A DNA stretch of 64,000 nt. Source: Lunularia cruciata (lineage: Eukaryota; Streptophyta; Marchantiopsida; Lunulariales; Lunulariaceae). Position 1 is the first letter of the stretch, and each line of letters begins with the position of its first letter. The stretch lies in contig OX419762.1 of assembly GCA_948567375.1 (NCBI GenBank), positions 5,090,001 through 5,154,000 of the forward strand. The letters are read 5' to 3'. Of this stretch, positions 28,291 through 41,340 are shown one piece after another. The notes beneath the pieces are model-generated. The model searched no databases. It saw only the letters and a list, made by a program, of their open reading frames with translations, and was not told the DNA's origin. The translations under genes and the position numbers were made by a program.

Positions 28291-29589
28291 TCATGGAGTT
28301 TGATACTTCCTATGTAATTTCTTCCACTAAAAAAATATACAAATATATTATTTTGGCCAATGTTATAGCCTCATTGATAATCTTTAGTTCTTGTAAATGG
28401 CTATCCTTGGATTTTCTTAGTTTAGTTGTGGATGTGGATGTTAATTAGTGTTTAAATTTTTACACTATAAGAATCAAATAAGAATTTCCACTAAAAATCA
28501 ACTAAAAATTTCCATATACAATTAGTTGCTATGAAGTTAGGATTGGTGCTAAATATGGATGATAGTGAGAAGGTAGAACTTCTAGACATGCAAATTGATA
28601 AGTAATACCTTGCCTAACAATATAAAATTGACTATATGCAAATAAAAATAGATAATTAAATAGAGAGAATCAAATTAGCTTGTTATAATGCAATATTAAG
28701 GATACCTTTGATGGAGAAATATGATCTCAAGGTGAATTGGAGAAAAACATGTAGCAAAGACAAGTGCATTTACCATCTATGTTGGAGATGTGGTAAAATC
28801 CTACATGACAAATTCATCCAATTGTTAAAGTTGCAATCTTTAATAAATATATTTATTTCTTAGGGTTATTAAGAGCTATAACTACCACCGTAGAAAAGAT
28901 CAATATCCTTACAGAATTGAGAAATATGATAAAGGAATGCAAAGATACATTCATACATGAACTCTTAGTTGGTCTATCACCGTAATGAAGGTTAGATTAC
29001 AATATTAGGTCTTCTTAAGGAGTATGTCATACCATGAAGCTCCACATGAGGTAGAAGAATGCAATAGTCAGAAAAAAGGATTCATCCAACCAAGCATGTT
29101 GCATGTGGAGTTCTAATCTTGTTTATGAATAAAAAGGGATGGAAGGATGAGAATGCGTATTCATTATCATGTAAATCAAGAAATTTATAAATTATCAAGA
29201 AAAAAATGATCTACGTAGGATGGATAAATTTTTAATCAACTTAAAAATAATAAATACTTCAAAGAATAGATTTAAAAATAGATAGAATTATTTTTGGATA
29301 ATAAATGAGGATGCTCTAAAAATTGCTATTTGTATATAATCTAGCACTTTTGATACACTTATATATTTATATCTTGAATGTGAAGTGGAGGTTGATGTTA
29401 GTAACTCAAGTGTAGAAGAGGATTTCTTATATTATATTATATTATTTTAAAAATCAAGGTAAAGACTCACAATAACCTCAACTTTATAAATCATAGAGAA
29501 ATGCATAACAACAAAGAAGTTCAGTTATTAAAAAGTATTAAAAAGTTTTTTTGTTCATATAGAATTAGTGTGCCATATATATTTTAAGA

Positions 29590-29814
29590 AGCCAATGATG
29601 AAATTTTTTGTAAAAAAAGAAATCAGTCATGGAGGAAGAGATGGAGGAGTCCCTTCATAAGAACCAAACATGGAATTTGGTAAAATTGAAATTGATTGCA
29701 AATATGTATACAAGATGAAATAAGAAGTTGGTGGAATTAGATACAAGGCTAGGCTATAGCAAAAGGGTGTGATAAAAAAAAGGGTATTGATTTCAAAGGA
29801 GTATTTTGTGTAAA
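29590..29814 (+). mobile_element. Copia-type retroelement fossil (reverse transcriptase fragment)
   Basis: The plus-strand reading shows the start of a Ty1/Copia reverse transcriptase: a stretch like EESLHKNQTWNLVK, then VYK, IRYKAR and a GIDF-like end. It stops where the terminal repeat of the neighbouring Gypsy fossil begins, so that element probably landed in it. Old and broken many times. Other parts may lie in 28.5-29.6 kb, but I could not confirm them. Confidence 0.6.
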
Positions 29815-32800
29815 AGAACAAAGAGAGAAATATGAGAATGAAAGATCACATTGAAACTCTCAAATGTAGGAATTCCAAATGCCTAGCTTGGATTTGGGCT
29901 GTGGTATTTATAGGCAACTTAGGTACAAGGTTCTAAAAAAGCTTCAAAGGAAAGTTCCTTCTAGAAATCACCTTTCTTGGAGCACGAGCCAAGCTAGCCA
30001 TCAACTTGGCATACAACTACTCAATCCTTGGAAGGTTCTTAGAAGACTCTCACCAAGAAGTTTCATGGATGGTTCTAGAATTTCAGAGATATATGTTAAT
30101 TCTACCTCCTTTTAGCTAAATTAACTGAGTATCATAATCAAAGATGAGAATCTTTGGCATCCCATGTTGTTTTAAGACCATACTGAAGTAGATTGTTGCA
30201 AACATTGGAGCATCCATGATATCCATGGTGGGTGCCAAGTTTGCTCGCTAAGCTTGTCAACAAACACCACAATTGCTTTATGGTCTTGATCCATCTTTGG
30301 CAAGGATGTAACAAGGTCTAAAATTAAATGATCCTATTAGGTAGATGAAATAGAGAGTGGTTGGACTAATCCACTTGGTTTCTAGTTGTTGATCTTATTG
30401 CATTGGTTGTTCTTACTCAAAAGTACAAACTTTCAAACCCCTCATGACATGTTTGATCACCACCATTGATGTTGTAGGTACTCAATGTCCTATCCACACC
30501 CTTGTGACCAATGATTGTCAAGTCATGCACCTCTTGAAGTTGCACAAGTTGTAGATCTTACATAGGTCAAACATAGACTTTATTCTTGTAAAATTGAAAA
30601 TCATCTTTGAATGAAGAGGTGATGTACTCCTTTTCATCTATTGCAAGACAACTTTGTACAAGAAGAGAGAAGGAGTCCTACATGTGAAGTAGTTTTTAAC
30701 TCTATGTGTATCTTTGAGTCCATTGACATTAGGTAATTGTTTCTATCATGGGAGATTTAGGAAGAAGTTTTAGATCAAGTCATTGTGGTAGGTGCTTGTA
30801 AGAATGCAACTTTATAAAACCTATGGGAGATCTTGATATGCTTTGCACCTTAATTTGGCTTCAAGGGGACATTGGGAATAACATCAAACTTTCTTGGTTT
30901 ATACTCAAAATTGATATCAAGAAATTATAATTGTTCTTCCCATTGATGATACTAACTCTTCATGTGCTCTAAATGTAAAGTCTATTGTGATCAATTTGCA
31001 TTATCACTTGTTTCTACAAGAGATAATTTCTCTAAATCTTTGTTGCATATACCATTGCAATTTGTTGTCAATCTCAAGTAGAATAATTTATTTTACTATA
31101 TTTAATCATTGAGATACAAAGACAATAGGATGCAATCTATTTGGAAATCCTTGTTGCTATATAGCTCCAATTGCAAAGTTAGAAGCATCAAAATAAAAAA
31201 AGGTAATTGAGATCATATGGTTGGAGGATTGGTCTTGAAGACATTAGATATTTAGATTTATTGAATGCTTCTTCTTGCTTGGTGGCACACTCAAAAGTTA
31301 TTATCTTCTCCAAGAGATAAGTTGATAGTGTAGTAGTGTGAGCATAGTAGTGAATGAACCATTGGTAAAAACTCACCAATCCATTAAACCCCCAAAATTT
31401 CATGGCGTCCTTAAGAGTAGGCCAATTGGTAATAGCCTTGATTCTCTCTTCTTCTATCTTGGTTCCTTATGGCCCAAGAAGGTAATTTCCTTCTACCAAA
31501 AGGAACACTTGGACTTCTTGGAGTAGAACTTCCATTGTCTTAGTCATCTTAAGACTTTTAGTATGTGGTTCTTGTGTTTTACCTCTATCTACCTATAGAG
31601 TAAAATGTCATCCAAGAACACTACCACATATCAATCCAATAGCACCTCTAGCATCAGATGCATTTGATCCATAAAACTTACCAAAGCAATAGTGGGCACA
31701 AAGGATAAATCTTTTCATTCAAAATGCACATATCTTGTATAGAAGGTAGTCTTTTGCATATCTTCTCTATCAATTGGAATCTACAAGTATCCACTTTGAA
31801 GATCCAATTTTGACAGATATTGTGCTCTACCTAGTTGATCCAAAAAGTCATCAATTCAAGGCAAGGGATATCTTCATATTTTATTTATTAATACCATGAT
31901 ACACAATACAAGATCAAAGCAATCCATCCTTCTCTAGGACAAACAATACCAATACTCTCCAAGTGGATGTACTGTATCGTATGAAATCCTTCTCCAACAA
32001 CTTGATCAATGTTATTTGAATTTATCTCCTTTGGTGAGAGACAATAGGTTGGTCTACTCATTGGAGTACTCCTTTGGAATAGCTTGATTTTGAAAGACAT
32101 ATCTCAATCAATCTTTTGAAACTCTTTTGAAAGATCATCCAAATATGTAAAATCCTAAACTATCTCAACAACTATTGCTTTTTAAAGGCTTCTTATCCTC
32201 ATCATATTCTCCTTTCACAAGAGGCTTGATCCAAAAAAAAAAGATATGAATATTTCCCTCCAAATCTTGCTCTATAGTTGCTACATTGACAAAATTTCCA
32301 TCTTGGGATTGCCTAGTCTTAGCTATCTTCCTCGTAGGTGCCAAACAACTTTATAAGTAGTTCTTACTTATGTTATACTTGAAGTTATCATTGTTCTTAC
32401 ATATGTTATACCTGAATTTGTCATTGGGCCCAAGAAAAATTAAACCCTATGATATTCAAGGCAAGGAAGACCTAGAACAATATCTAGATATTTTAGTGTA
32501 ATGGAGCTACTTCAAATCTCATGTACTCTAAATCCTTCCTAATCTTGAATGGAATGGAATAGAATACAAGGTAAAAAGTACATAATTGTTTCTACCATCC
32601 ATCATCATCAATTTTCTACCTACCATTAACTTGGTAGAATACTTAATTCCTTTGTTAATTGCATGGACATGCAACTCTTAGAAGTCCCATAATCAACCAA
32701 AATCCTACAACCACAAGCAAATATTATACTTTACAATTGAATCAAACTTGCATAGATCAAGCATTCAATCATATTGAACTAATTATTTTCCCAATAAATG

Positions 32801-34066
32801 GTTCAATATCTCCTTCTCATTAGGTTCCTAATAAATGACTCAATATTTCATTTTGGGATTCTTTATTTCTTTGATCATCATACTCAAAGAACTACATTTG
32901 GATAATAGGTTGAGGTCATCTATTCCTTATTGGACATTCAATGATGCAATGTCTAATCTAAAAATAATACAAAAAACCACTATTTTATCACTAAAATTCT
33001 ATATTTTCCATGCCTTGTGGTTTGAATTTGATGACATCATTTTCCATTAATGTTGGCTCTTCTCCTTGTGCTTTGTATGTTTGTAGGTTCTATGGAAGTT
33101 TAGATCAAGACCATGTTGTGATTGCCAAGGAATCAAAATGTTCAGCCATTTGCATGGCTTCTTCTAGATGCTTGGGTTCACATATACTTACTTTTAATTA
33201 CTTCTAATAATTTGTTATACAATTTCAAGCCTTTCACAAATAGATCCAAGGCTTTGCATTAATGTATATCTAGAATAAACATCATGGTGTTTAGGAATTG
33301 AAAATTTTAACTCCTCATAGAACTAACTTGCTCCAATTTTGCCAATTGATCTTGTATAGCTCACATACCATTCAAGGCCTAATGATTTTACTCTTGAAAT
33401 CTTCTCATGTCAAAATTGGAGCAACAAATTGCCATTGAATTTGCTCAACTTAGAATTGCAACCATAATTTTGCCTTCTCATCTAAGAGGATTTGCTTTGG
33501 TCATCCATAAGACTTGTAGCTTCAACAAAATATTCACAATCAAATACAAAATTTTCTATTGCACTTGGTAGATTCTTGCCTTCAAATACCTTTTGATTTT
33601 AGAAACCAAACTCAAATTTCTCTTTCTCAAAATGCTACTCTCTCCATTTGCTCTTATCATTGATCCTCACAATCTTTCTTTCTTCTAACATTGAGTAATA
33701 TGCCAATCTATTGCCACATAACAATGATAAATTTGGACATCACCACCACGTCTACAAGATATCTTCTTGCAAATGTCTAAATTAAAACATAAATGGAACA
33801 CATTCACCACTCTCTATAAGTTAAAATCTAAATGATCAATGCCCATCAACCAAGGTGATTGCATTCATAAAATTTTGACCAAAGTGTGAAATAATGAATT
33901 GTGTGAAATAATATTTTGGTAGTACACAGATATAGAAATCCCAATTCTTTTGAGGAAATGAATTTGGTGGTCCATAGTTTCCATCCATCACATTCTTGCT
34001 CTAATACCAATATAAAAGACCAAGGAGAGAAATATGAGAATGGAAGATCACATTGGAACTCTCAAT
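29811..34066 (-). mobile_element. Element Z: old Ty3/Gypsy fossil on the minus strand
   Basis: Minus-strand readings show Ty3/Gypsy reverse transcriptase landmarks near 31,580-31,880 (LDLQSGY, a FLDD catalytic box) and the connection/RNase H start near 31,190-31,400 (GLVSFYQWFIH, SSRPILQP). A primer-binding site TGGTATTAGAGC (minus strand, 33998-34009), close to the initiator tRNA-Met complement, sets the gag side. A repeated block of about 55 bp at 29,811-29,867 and 34,013-34,066 is the inner edge of its terminal repeats. The right repeat is cut short by element A. Old, with many breaks. Confidence 0.7.
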
Positions 34067-35002
34067 TGTGGCAAACTCTTTGTCACACCATTTTTAGTGT
34101 TGCATCTAGATTGGTTGGACACTAGAGTTCTAGTGTTAGTAGTTAGAGGTATTTTGGCAGTTACTCATAGACTACTTTCCTACGGTCAAATTTTGTGTTT
34201 AAGGTACTCACTTCATGGTAGGGTCCACCGCCATTTGCACCATCCATGCTGTCAGGTGTGCCATCACCGGGACCGTTGGGATTAGACCTAGGTCAAAATC
34301 AGGAGTATACCCTGGAAGTGCAACTTTAGAGAGCTCACTTCTCTAAAGTTGAGCCTTCAAGTTCTTGGCTAGAGTGGATAGAAAGCCGGCAAGCGTCACT
34401 TGGAGCTCTTAGCTAGAGTGGGTGTGGCTTGACTATAATCAATGCTCAGTTGTTGGCAAGTTGTTGAGGATTAGATCAAATATTGATCTGAGTTATAAAT
34501 GATCTTATTAACATTAGAGAAGTGAGTCAATGAGAAATTGGGTGCAAGAATTGTGAGTGTTGGTGGTATCTCTCCAAGCTTGGTGGATCGTGGTGTCTCA
34601 ATCAAGTAGTTCAGATTTCCTTGAGAGAGAGTGTGTGTGTGGAGGCGCTGGCAAAATTTGGAGCCAAGGAAGAACAATTTTTAAGCGGGTTGTGATTTTG
34701 AGCTCAAGACCAATTTGTTGCAAGTTGAGCTCTGAAACTGAAATTGAAGGTGGAGTTGGGAGCAAATCCTCACAAATTGAAGATTAGACAAAAACCATTT
34801 TTCCAATTTGGCTCAAGTGAAGAGTTAGCAGAGGATTTAGCGGTCAACAATTTTTTGGGATTTATATCAAATTTATGTTAGATTTTACGTCAGATTTTGT
34901 GAAGGAGTTATGTCAGATTTTGGCAAGAAGAACTTTGATCCGATCCTCGGTGATCCTCGTAGCTCAGGAAATAGATAGGTACTCCAATTATGTCAAATGC
35001 CA
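34067..35002 (+). repeat. Probable 5' LTR of element A
   Basis: Bounds inferred from a TG start where similarity to Z ends and a CA end two bases before TGGTGGCAGAG, which resembles the tRNA-Met primer site. The partner LTR would lie beyond the right edge, so the length (about 936 bp) is unproven. Confidence 0.45.
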
Positions 35003-36529
35003 AATGGTGGCAGAGTCAATCCTATGTTGATTTATGAGATGGAGTGTTGTTGTTTAGCATTCTTGTGATTGGACCCTCTCCATTCTTTGCTTCATGTTTG
35101 TGCATCGTGTTTGTGTGAAGTGCCTTGAATTTTGAGCTTTGGTGCTTTGGTGTGCTCTTGATAGTGAGACTAGAGTGATGACCAATCAGACTATCTTTGT
35201 TTCTCTCCAATGATGTAGGAAGTGATGACCTATAGACCGTGAGAATGCGTGTTATGATGGCAGGTTACAGTTCGCCCTTGCCCCTAGTGTAGTTGTCTCG
35301 GTTAGAGTTACATTAGTGGACAATGTTCCATTAATTTTGGCACTTGGTGGTGCTTGGTTAGTGTTGGCACTTGGTGGAGTACTTGCTATTACAATTTTTG
35401 GTTGTGGTTGCAGTTGCGGTTACTTTGTCATGACGGAGTTCTTTGGGGATTCTAGAGGAGATAGCCTTACAATACATAGTGGGTTTACTCGGAGTGGTAC
35501 TTGGTATTAGCCTGTATCTCAGGTCCTAATGAGGGAGGAGATTGACCTTGAGTTGGAGTTTGACACAACAACTAATTCAATTGAGAGTGCACTTGGTGTG
35601 TCTGCACCGTTGTTGTGGGACATGGACAAGATTTATGGGACCTCCAAAGGCTTAGGCGGTACTCTGGTATAATGGGTACCATTGAGTTGGATGACTTCAT
35701 CTAGGAGTTCGATAGTTGGTGTGAACTACAACAAATGCGGAACCCAAATTTGTTCACACCCTTCATGGCATGGAAGGAGTTGTTTCAACACTTGGAGGGT
35801 CCACCAATGGATGACTACCATGAGTTTAGGAGAGCTCATTTGGAGGATATTGAGTTATGGAGACAATATTGGTCTTTGAACTATGTCTCTATCATTTCAG
35901 GTTTGGTGGTCAAGAGTAGATTGGCTGGCTGTACCTACAAGTTCTAGCGCGAGTAGTGTTGGTGGAGCTAGTGGAGGTGCAGTAGCTGGAGATAGTGTTA
36001 CCACGAGTGGAGGTACCACTATAGGAGGTGGTGTAATACTGGGATTTAACCCCATGGTGGAGTTCTTCTAGTGTTTGAGGTAGAACTACCAAGGAGTGCA
36101 GACTGACAAGTTGAGAAGCTTGCAAGAGTTCCAAAGGAAGGTTGGAGAGAGCCTATGCAAGGCATACACTTGCATGAGGCGGCTGATTAGTTTCACTTAG
36201 GGAATTATTGAGGCCCAAGCAGTCTAGTTTTGGTATGGGATATTGGATAAGGAGTTGCGATATAGAGTTTGTTATGCTACGTTGTTACAGGTCTTTGGTT
36301 TGGCTGAGCATATTGAGCTCAACATGGTAGAGGAGAAAGTAGTGACATTTGGATTTGGTAGGGAGACCTCATCCACAACTGTTACTTCTTCTAGAGTGCA
36401 GCAAAGTGCACCACGCCTAATTGGTTTTTGAGGACAGGGTGGACAGCCCAGATCCTATAGAGCGAGTGGAGGGCCTAGTGGAGTTAGACCCTTACCTTCA
36501 TTTTTGGGTCATCAACAACCAATGAGTAG

Positions 36530-36690
36530 TGGTGTTGCTTGTTGGACTTGTGGTGGACCTCACCATCGGAGAGAGTGTACTTAGGGTAGTGGACCTGATA
36601 CCTTGGGTGCATCACAACAAACACAAAGGCAGTGTGAGCATTACCACAAATTTGGTCACACTAGTGACTGGTGCTTTGACCTACACTTGG
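36530..36690 (+). other. Element A gag zinc knuckles
   Basis: Reads CWTCGGPHHRREC followed about 30 codons later by CEHYHKFGHTSDWC: a pair of Cys/His nucleic-acid-binding knuckles, as in the nucleocapsid part of gag. Confidence 0.6.
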
Positions 36691-38299
36691 AGTTACGGGG
36701 TGGTAGGGCTACTATGGAAGGTAGTAGATGAGCTCTAGTTCATGGAGGACGAGGTGGTAGAGGTTGTGGTAGAGGATCTACATCTAGTAGGGATGTAGTA
36801 CTTGCCCTTACTTCTAATACAACTATGGCTACTCGGATTGAGCAGTTGGAGCATAGATTGGCTAGTATGGCTATTGCTTAGAGGAGATCAGATTTGGGTG
36901 CTGAGTCTTTTTTACCTCATATGTTGGTGATAGAGATGATTTGGACTTCATGTGCAAAGCAACACAAGTGGATGCATCTACAATAGTGACTAGGAGTGCA
37001 ATATGTGCTTTGGAGCCTAGAGGAGCATTAGTGGAGTTGGACCTACAGAGAGGAGAGGTTGGGAGACAGGTTAGACTCCCCTAATCTTTCATGCTATCTA
37101 AGGCATTACAGATGACATCCATGGTTCTTAGACGTCCCAGTCTAGGTGTGGTAGGTGGTGATGGAATACATGATAGAATACTTGTTAGTCAGCCACCTGC
37201 TACTACATAGACTGAGTCTAGCATGATGTTGGGGGCGGCTCAACTAAGTATGCGGTGCCCTTTGTTTTTAGCCAATGACATGCTTACATTGGGAATTGAC
37301 CCAACCCCGGTGTTCCGGTTGGCTATCACACTTTTTGAGAGTAGGGATGATGCGGTTCCTACTACTAGAGTAGAGGTGGTTGATAGTGGAGCTGAGTTGG
37401 TTGAGGAGCATGGGATCCATTCAATGACCAGTGGTTTATGGCAGGTAGTAACGGCTAGACTAGAGGAGTTGCCTAGTAGACCGGCCTTTGAGAGAGCGCA
37501 GTTCACACCTGGTGTTCTCCTATTGGATAACTAGAGGGGGATTTTCCATTTGGTGGGACCTTCAAGGAAGGTCTATACACCATAGAGAGTCTTGTTAAAC
37601 TCTAGTGCGTAGCCCCTTATGTTGGAGAAAGCTGCAATAGTCAGTCTGGAGTTACAGAAGACCAATGTGGAGAGGTGTCTATTTCAGATCAAGACATCTC
37701 TAGGTGGTGGTTCAACACAGTACATCACACGTGGGGAGCTTGTTGTCCAGGTTCAGCCTGGTCATCTGACTGATAGCTTGGTGGTGAGAGCTTAGGCTAT
37801 TGCGACAATAGTTGAGTCATATGATGTGCTAGTTGGGGGAGTAGTGTTATACCCCATGGGTTTCAATATTGATTATTGGGAGGAGATAGCCTCCTATAGA
37901 TCAGGTTGGCAGTCTGGTGAGGGACAGGTATGTTGCCTACCAATACACTTCAGTAGTGGAAGTCTTGGCTCACTACAGTCCGAGACTATGGCAACATCAA
38001 TTTTAGCTTTCAGTGGTGCAATTACTTGGCCTATTAACTTGTCGGAGTGGAACGCCCATGTAGAGGATACTCCAGTAACAGAGGATATCACTTGGATTTG
38101 GAATACAAGTGGTATTGTTCCATCCACATTAGATATTCCATTGTGGAGTTCAAAGGAGGCATTGCAACAACATGCAGATCAGTTGGTGCAACAAGCTTGG
38201 AGTGGAGCCTTTGTACCATCAGGAGATGAGTGTGAGGATGAGCCTCCAGAGTTGATTACTTTGATACCTTTGGATACCACACTCATTGTTTGGTAGTAT

Positions 38300-39260
38300 C
38301 CAATAGAGGGGACATGTCTATTGGAGTTGTTCGATGGGATTAGCACCGGACTAGCTACGGTATTACAAGCGGGTATACAAGTACAGAGGTACTTGTATGT
38401 AGAGAGAGATGAGACTGCTAGGGGAGTCTCTCTACATCATGTGGTACACTTGGCCTATTGGTATCCAGAGTTATTACCAATGTCAGATGTCAAAGGTTAC
38501 CAAAAGGCCCTACCAACAAACATTGCCTTACTAGGGGTGCATGATCTAGAGAGACACGGGTTTATTCACTTGGTGATTTCTGGATGGCCGTGTTAGAGAA
38601 ATACACGTGCTGGACGAGGTTTGGGTCTTTAGGATCTTTGTTCTGGTGTGTTTTGGGAGATGTTATGGATACTACAACATCTTTAGGTTCATTAGTCCAT
38701 TTCTCTAGCTTACCTTTTGGAGAACGTTCCTTTGATGGGTGATTCTTGCACCAGAGTGATGGCGAGTAAACATCAAGTTCATTCTTGGATGGGACCTGTT
38801 GTATTGTTAGATGAAGCCAGAGTGGGATCATGGGCTCATCGTCTTTGTCTTTGGTGGATGAACCTCTTACCCAGAGAGGTTTTACAACATACAAAGGTTT
38901 TACATAAGATGGGATTCAGCAACTTGACCACATCTTTGTTGATAATATCTTGGATGTTGGGCGTCAGTCTCAGACAGTGGAAGTGGCTGATAGGTCACCT
39001 ATGGTAGCGGTGAACCTAATTGGACAGCCTAGAGCCGCATTTCCCACACTCATGAGTTTCTCAAGCTCTCATGCTTTTTGAGAAGGAGGACCTTGACTTG
39101 TTTGGGACCCATAGTTATAGTAGTTAATGGAGCCCAATGCTGATGAGAGAGAGCGGGCAATGGGTTTTCACACCGGTATTACTATTGTTCCAATTATGTC
39201 AAAGGCATCTAGGCGTCAAGTGTTAGGTCAGGCTATGGACCTAAATTGTTTGACCTGGAT
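38300..39260 (+). pseudogene. C5 cytosine DNA methyltransferase domain inside element A (fossil)
   Basis: Landmarks in the conserved order: motif I LELFDGISTGLATVLQAG (from 38321), motif IV with the catalytic Cys in VISGWPC (about 38,574-38,594), motif VI LENVPLMGDS (from about 38,715), a motif VIII-like GSWAHRL (about 38,828), and motifs IX/X ADERERAMGF and LGQAMDLN (about 39,139-39,246). Motif I and the overall pattern resemble the Dnmt3-like class more than the plant MET1 or CMT enzymes. The domain sits between protease and reverse transcriptase, where charophyte retroelement methyltransferases have been reported. Broken several times, so no active product is expected from this copy. Confidence 0.82.
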
Positions 39261-39829
39261 TGTGAGCCTTGGCTTGGCAAAGCAACATTGGATGCGCTTG
39301 ATAGGCATCACCACTTGGACACTTGTGAGCCCTGCGCCTATCAAGATGATTTAGGCACATGTTGGGGGTGATGGACCGAGTGGACATGGTATTCTTGGGA
39401 CACAACCAGTAGCTACTAGGGAGAGTGGTCTACTTGAAGTCCATCCAGGTGAGCATGTGCTACTTGGATTACACCCTTGGTCTACCAGGGATGCAACTAG
39501 AGGACGTGTGGAGCTGCAACCATAGTGGAGGGAGTTTTTCACACAGAGGTTGGGACCTCTAGTGGTTGGAGGCATGACACTATTGCTCCCAAGGGCCCAG
39601 TGTAGCAACCAGTCAGTATGTCTTCCACTCCTACCATAGTTACATAGGATACTTGGAAGCCAGATCTTGGACCCAAGCTTATTGGAGAGGAAAGACGGAG
39701 GGTTTGGAGGTTCTTGAGGAGCCACACAACTTGTTTTGCCTTCAGTATGAAGGATTTGGATGCTCTGAAGAGACTTGGTATACGGATTGAGCTAACTAGC
39801 AATACACCAGTTTTTTGACGTCCTTATCA

Positions 39830-40607
39830 ATATAGTGATATGGAGAGGACATTGATTCAAAGCCGGAGTAGTGACCTTTTTGAAATTGGTTTGGTGGAGA
39901 TTTCACATGGAGAGTATGCATCAATGACAATGATGCCAGCCAAGAAGGATATGCATGGAAACTACACAAATAGGTGGATATGTGGAGATTACCGTCCTAT
40001 CAACCAACAGACCACGGCTGATTGGTATGCCATGCCTATACCAAAGGAGATTTTTGATGCAATTGTGCATGCAAAGATCTTTAGTACTTTGGATCTTTGA
40101 GCGGGATACTCATCAATTGCCGATCAAGGATGAGGATAAGTCCAAGATAGCATTTTGGGCTATTGATCCTCATTGCAACGATGTGTTATATCAGTGGAGG
40201 TTCTTACCATTTGGGTTAAAGAATGCTCTTGCTGAGTTCCAGAGGGTCATGGATAGGATCCTAGCTGGATTGGATTTTGCTTGGTCCTATATTGATGACA
40301 TTTTGGTCTATAGCACTACTGTGGAGGAGCATGAGAGAAAATTGTTGGAGGTGTTTGAAAGGTTGAATCTCATGGACTCAAATTACATCTTGGGAATTGT
40401 AAGTTCTTCCACAAGCAGGTTGAGTATTTGGGTCACACTATCTACCCTAGAGGACTTGGTGTTCAGTAGACAAAGGTGGAGGCTATTGCATGTATTCCTT
40501 GGCCTACGGATGTGAGCAAAGTGCAAGCATTTATTGGGTTGGCAAACTTCTATTGCCGCTATATTAGAGGATTTAGTGCCATTGCAAAGGCCTTGACAAA
40601 GCTGACC
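39830..40607 (+). pseudogene. Element A reverse transcriptase region (fossil)
   Basis: Shows RT landmarks: MTMMPAKKD, WICGDYRPIN, FSTLDL, LPFGLKNALAEFQRVMD and the catalytic SYIDDILVYS near 40,290-40,310, followed by AFIGLANFYCRYI just before element B. Broken. Confidence 0.8.
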
Positions 40608-41299
40608 TGTAACACCCATTTGTGCATGTGTGTGGTATTGTGATATTTAGCTTGGTATTACAAGTACTTAAGAGATATTATTTATATAGAGATAAAGGAT
40701 GGTTCTATATTAGTCATGGTTAGCTAAAGTTAGTCATAGCTAAGATAGATGGGACCTTACTTTAGAGGAAGTAGAAAAAATGAGCACCACTATTTTGGAT
40801 TTTAGTGTGTTGACTTGGTATTATTCCTAGGTGTTTGGCTTTGGGGAAAGAGTTGAGAACTCTTGGGCCCGCAAGCCTTTTTGTTTTGGATTTTTCTTTA
40901 GTCCAAGGATAGCCCATGTGAAGGAATCCTTGCTTTAGTGGTTGGGTCAAGATAAGACCACATGCTTAGGGGAATATGCCCATGTGAATGGATATTCCTT
41001 TCTACTTTTTGACTTTACTTGACTTTTAGTCTAGTAACTTGAGTTACTACGGTAATTAGTAACTTTGGTACGTAACTATTTCACAAGTATATAAACAAGG
41101 AGTGAGGAGGTACTCATCATCCTTTCATTTGCAACTATCTCTCTCTCATTGAGTTCTCTAGTGAGCAATGTCTTGAGTCTTGGAGTGTTAGCCTTGGAGG
41201 AGTATGATGGAGTTGGGGTTCCTTGCCTTCTTAGTCCATGGTGCGCTACCATAATAGCCATCAGAGGTTCATCCTGAGTGAGAGACAGGCCGGCTCACA
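40608..41299 (+). repeat. 5' LTR of element B
   Basis: 692 bp, TG..CA ends, with a TATA box at 41088-41095. Same length as the other full LTRs of the family at 47754-48445, 50418-51109 and 58029-58720. Confidence 0.95.
41088..41095 (+). promoter_or_regulatory. TATA box of the element B LTR promoter
   Basis: TATATAAA lies about 480 bp into the LTR, followed by ACAAGG. It is kept in all full LTR copies of the family. Transcript start (the U3/R border) would be about 25-35 bp downstream by analogy. Confidence 0.55.
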
Positions 41300-41303
41300 T
41301 TTT

Positions 41304-41320
41304 TGGTTCCGTTGCCGGGA
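41304..41320 (+). promoter_or_regulatory. Primer-binding site of element B (tRNA-Asp-like)
   Basis: TGGTTCCGTTGCCGGGA starts four bases after the LTR. It resembles the plant tRNA-Asp complement TGGCGCCGTTGCCGGGGA used by several plant Gypsy lineages. The element D copy reads TGGATCCGTTGCCGGGA. Confidence 0.6.
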
Positions 41321-41340
41321 CCTCTCTAGAAGGCAAGATA

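Larger units (their letters stand above)
34067..40607 (+). mobile_element. Element A, left part: old Ty3/Gypsy fossil carrying a DNA methyltransferase domain
   Basis: Begins with TGTGGCAAAC inside the terminal repeat of Z. Order seen: probable 5' LTR (34067-35002), a primer-binding site like initiator tRNA-Met at about 35005, gag, two zinc knuckles near 36,540-36,680, a protease-like region near 37,600-37,920, a cytosine-methyltransferase domain (38,300-39,260), and reverse transcriptase with a YIDD box near 40,290. It is interrupted at 40,607 by element B and continues at 48,446. Badly broken, with well over a dozen breaks, and clearly older than B. Confidence 0.8.

Noticed and set aside
38300-39260. 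Methyltransferase region read as a host CMT, DRM or MET1 gene fragment
   Set aside because: It is continuous in orientation with retroelement protease upstream and reverse transcriptase downstream, has no introns or host-type flanking domains, and matches the motif wording of retroelement enzymes as I remember them.
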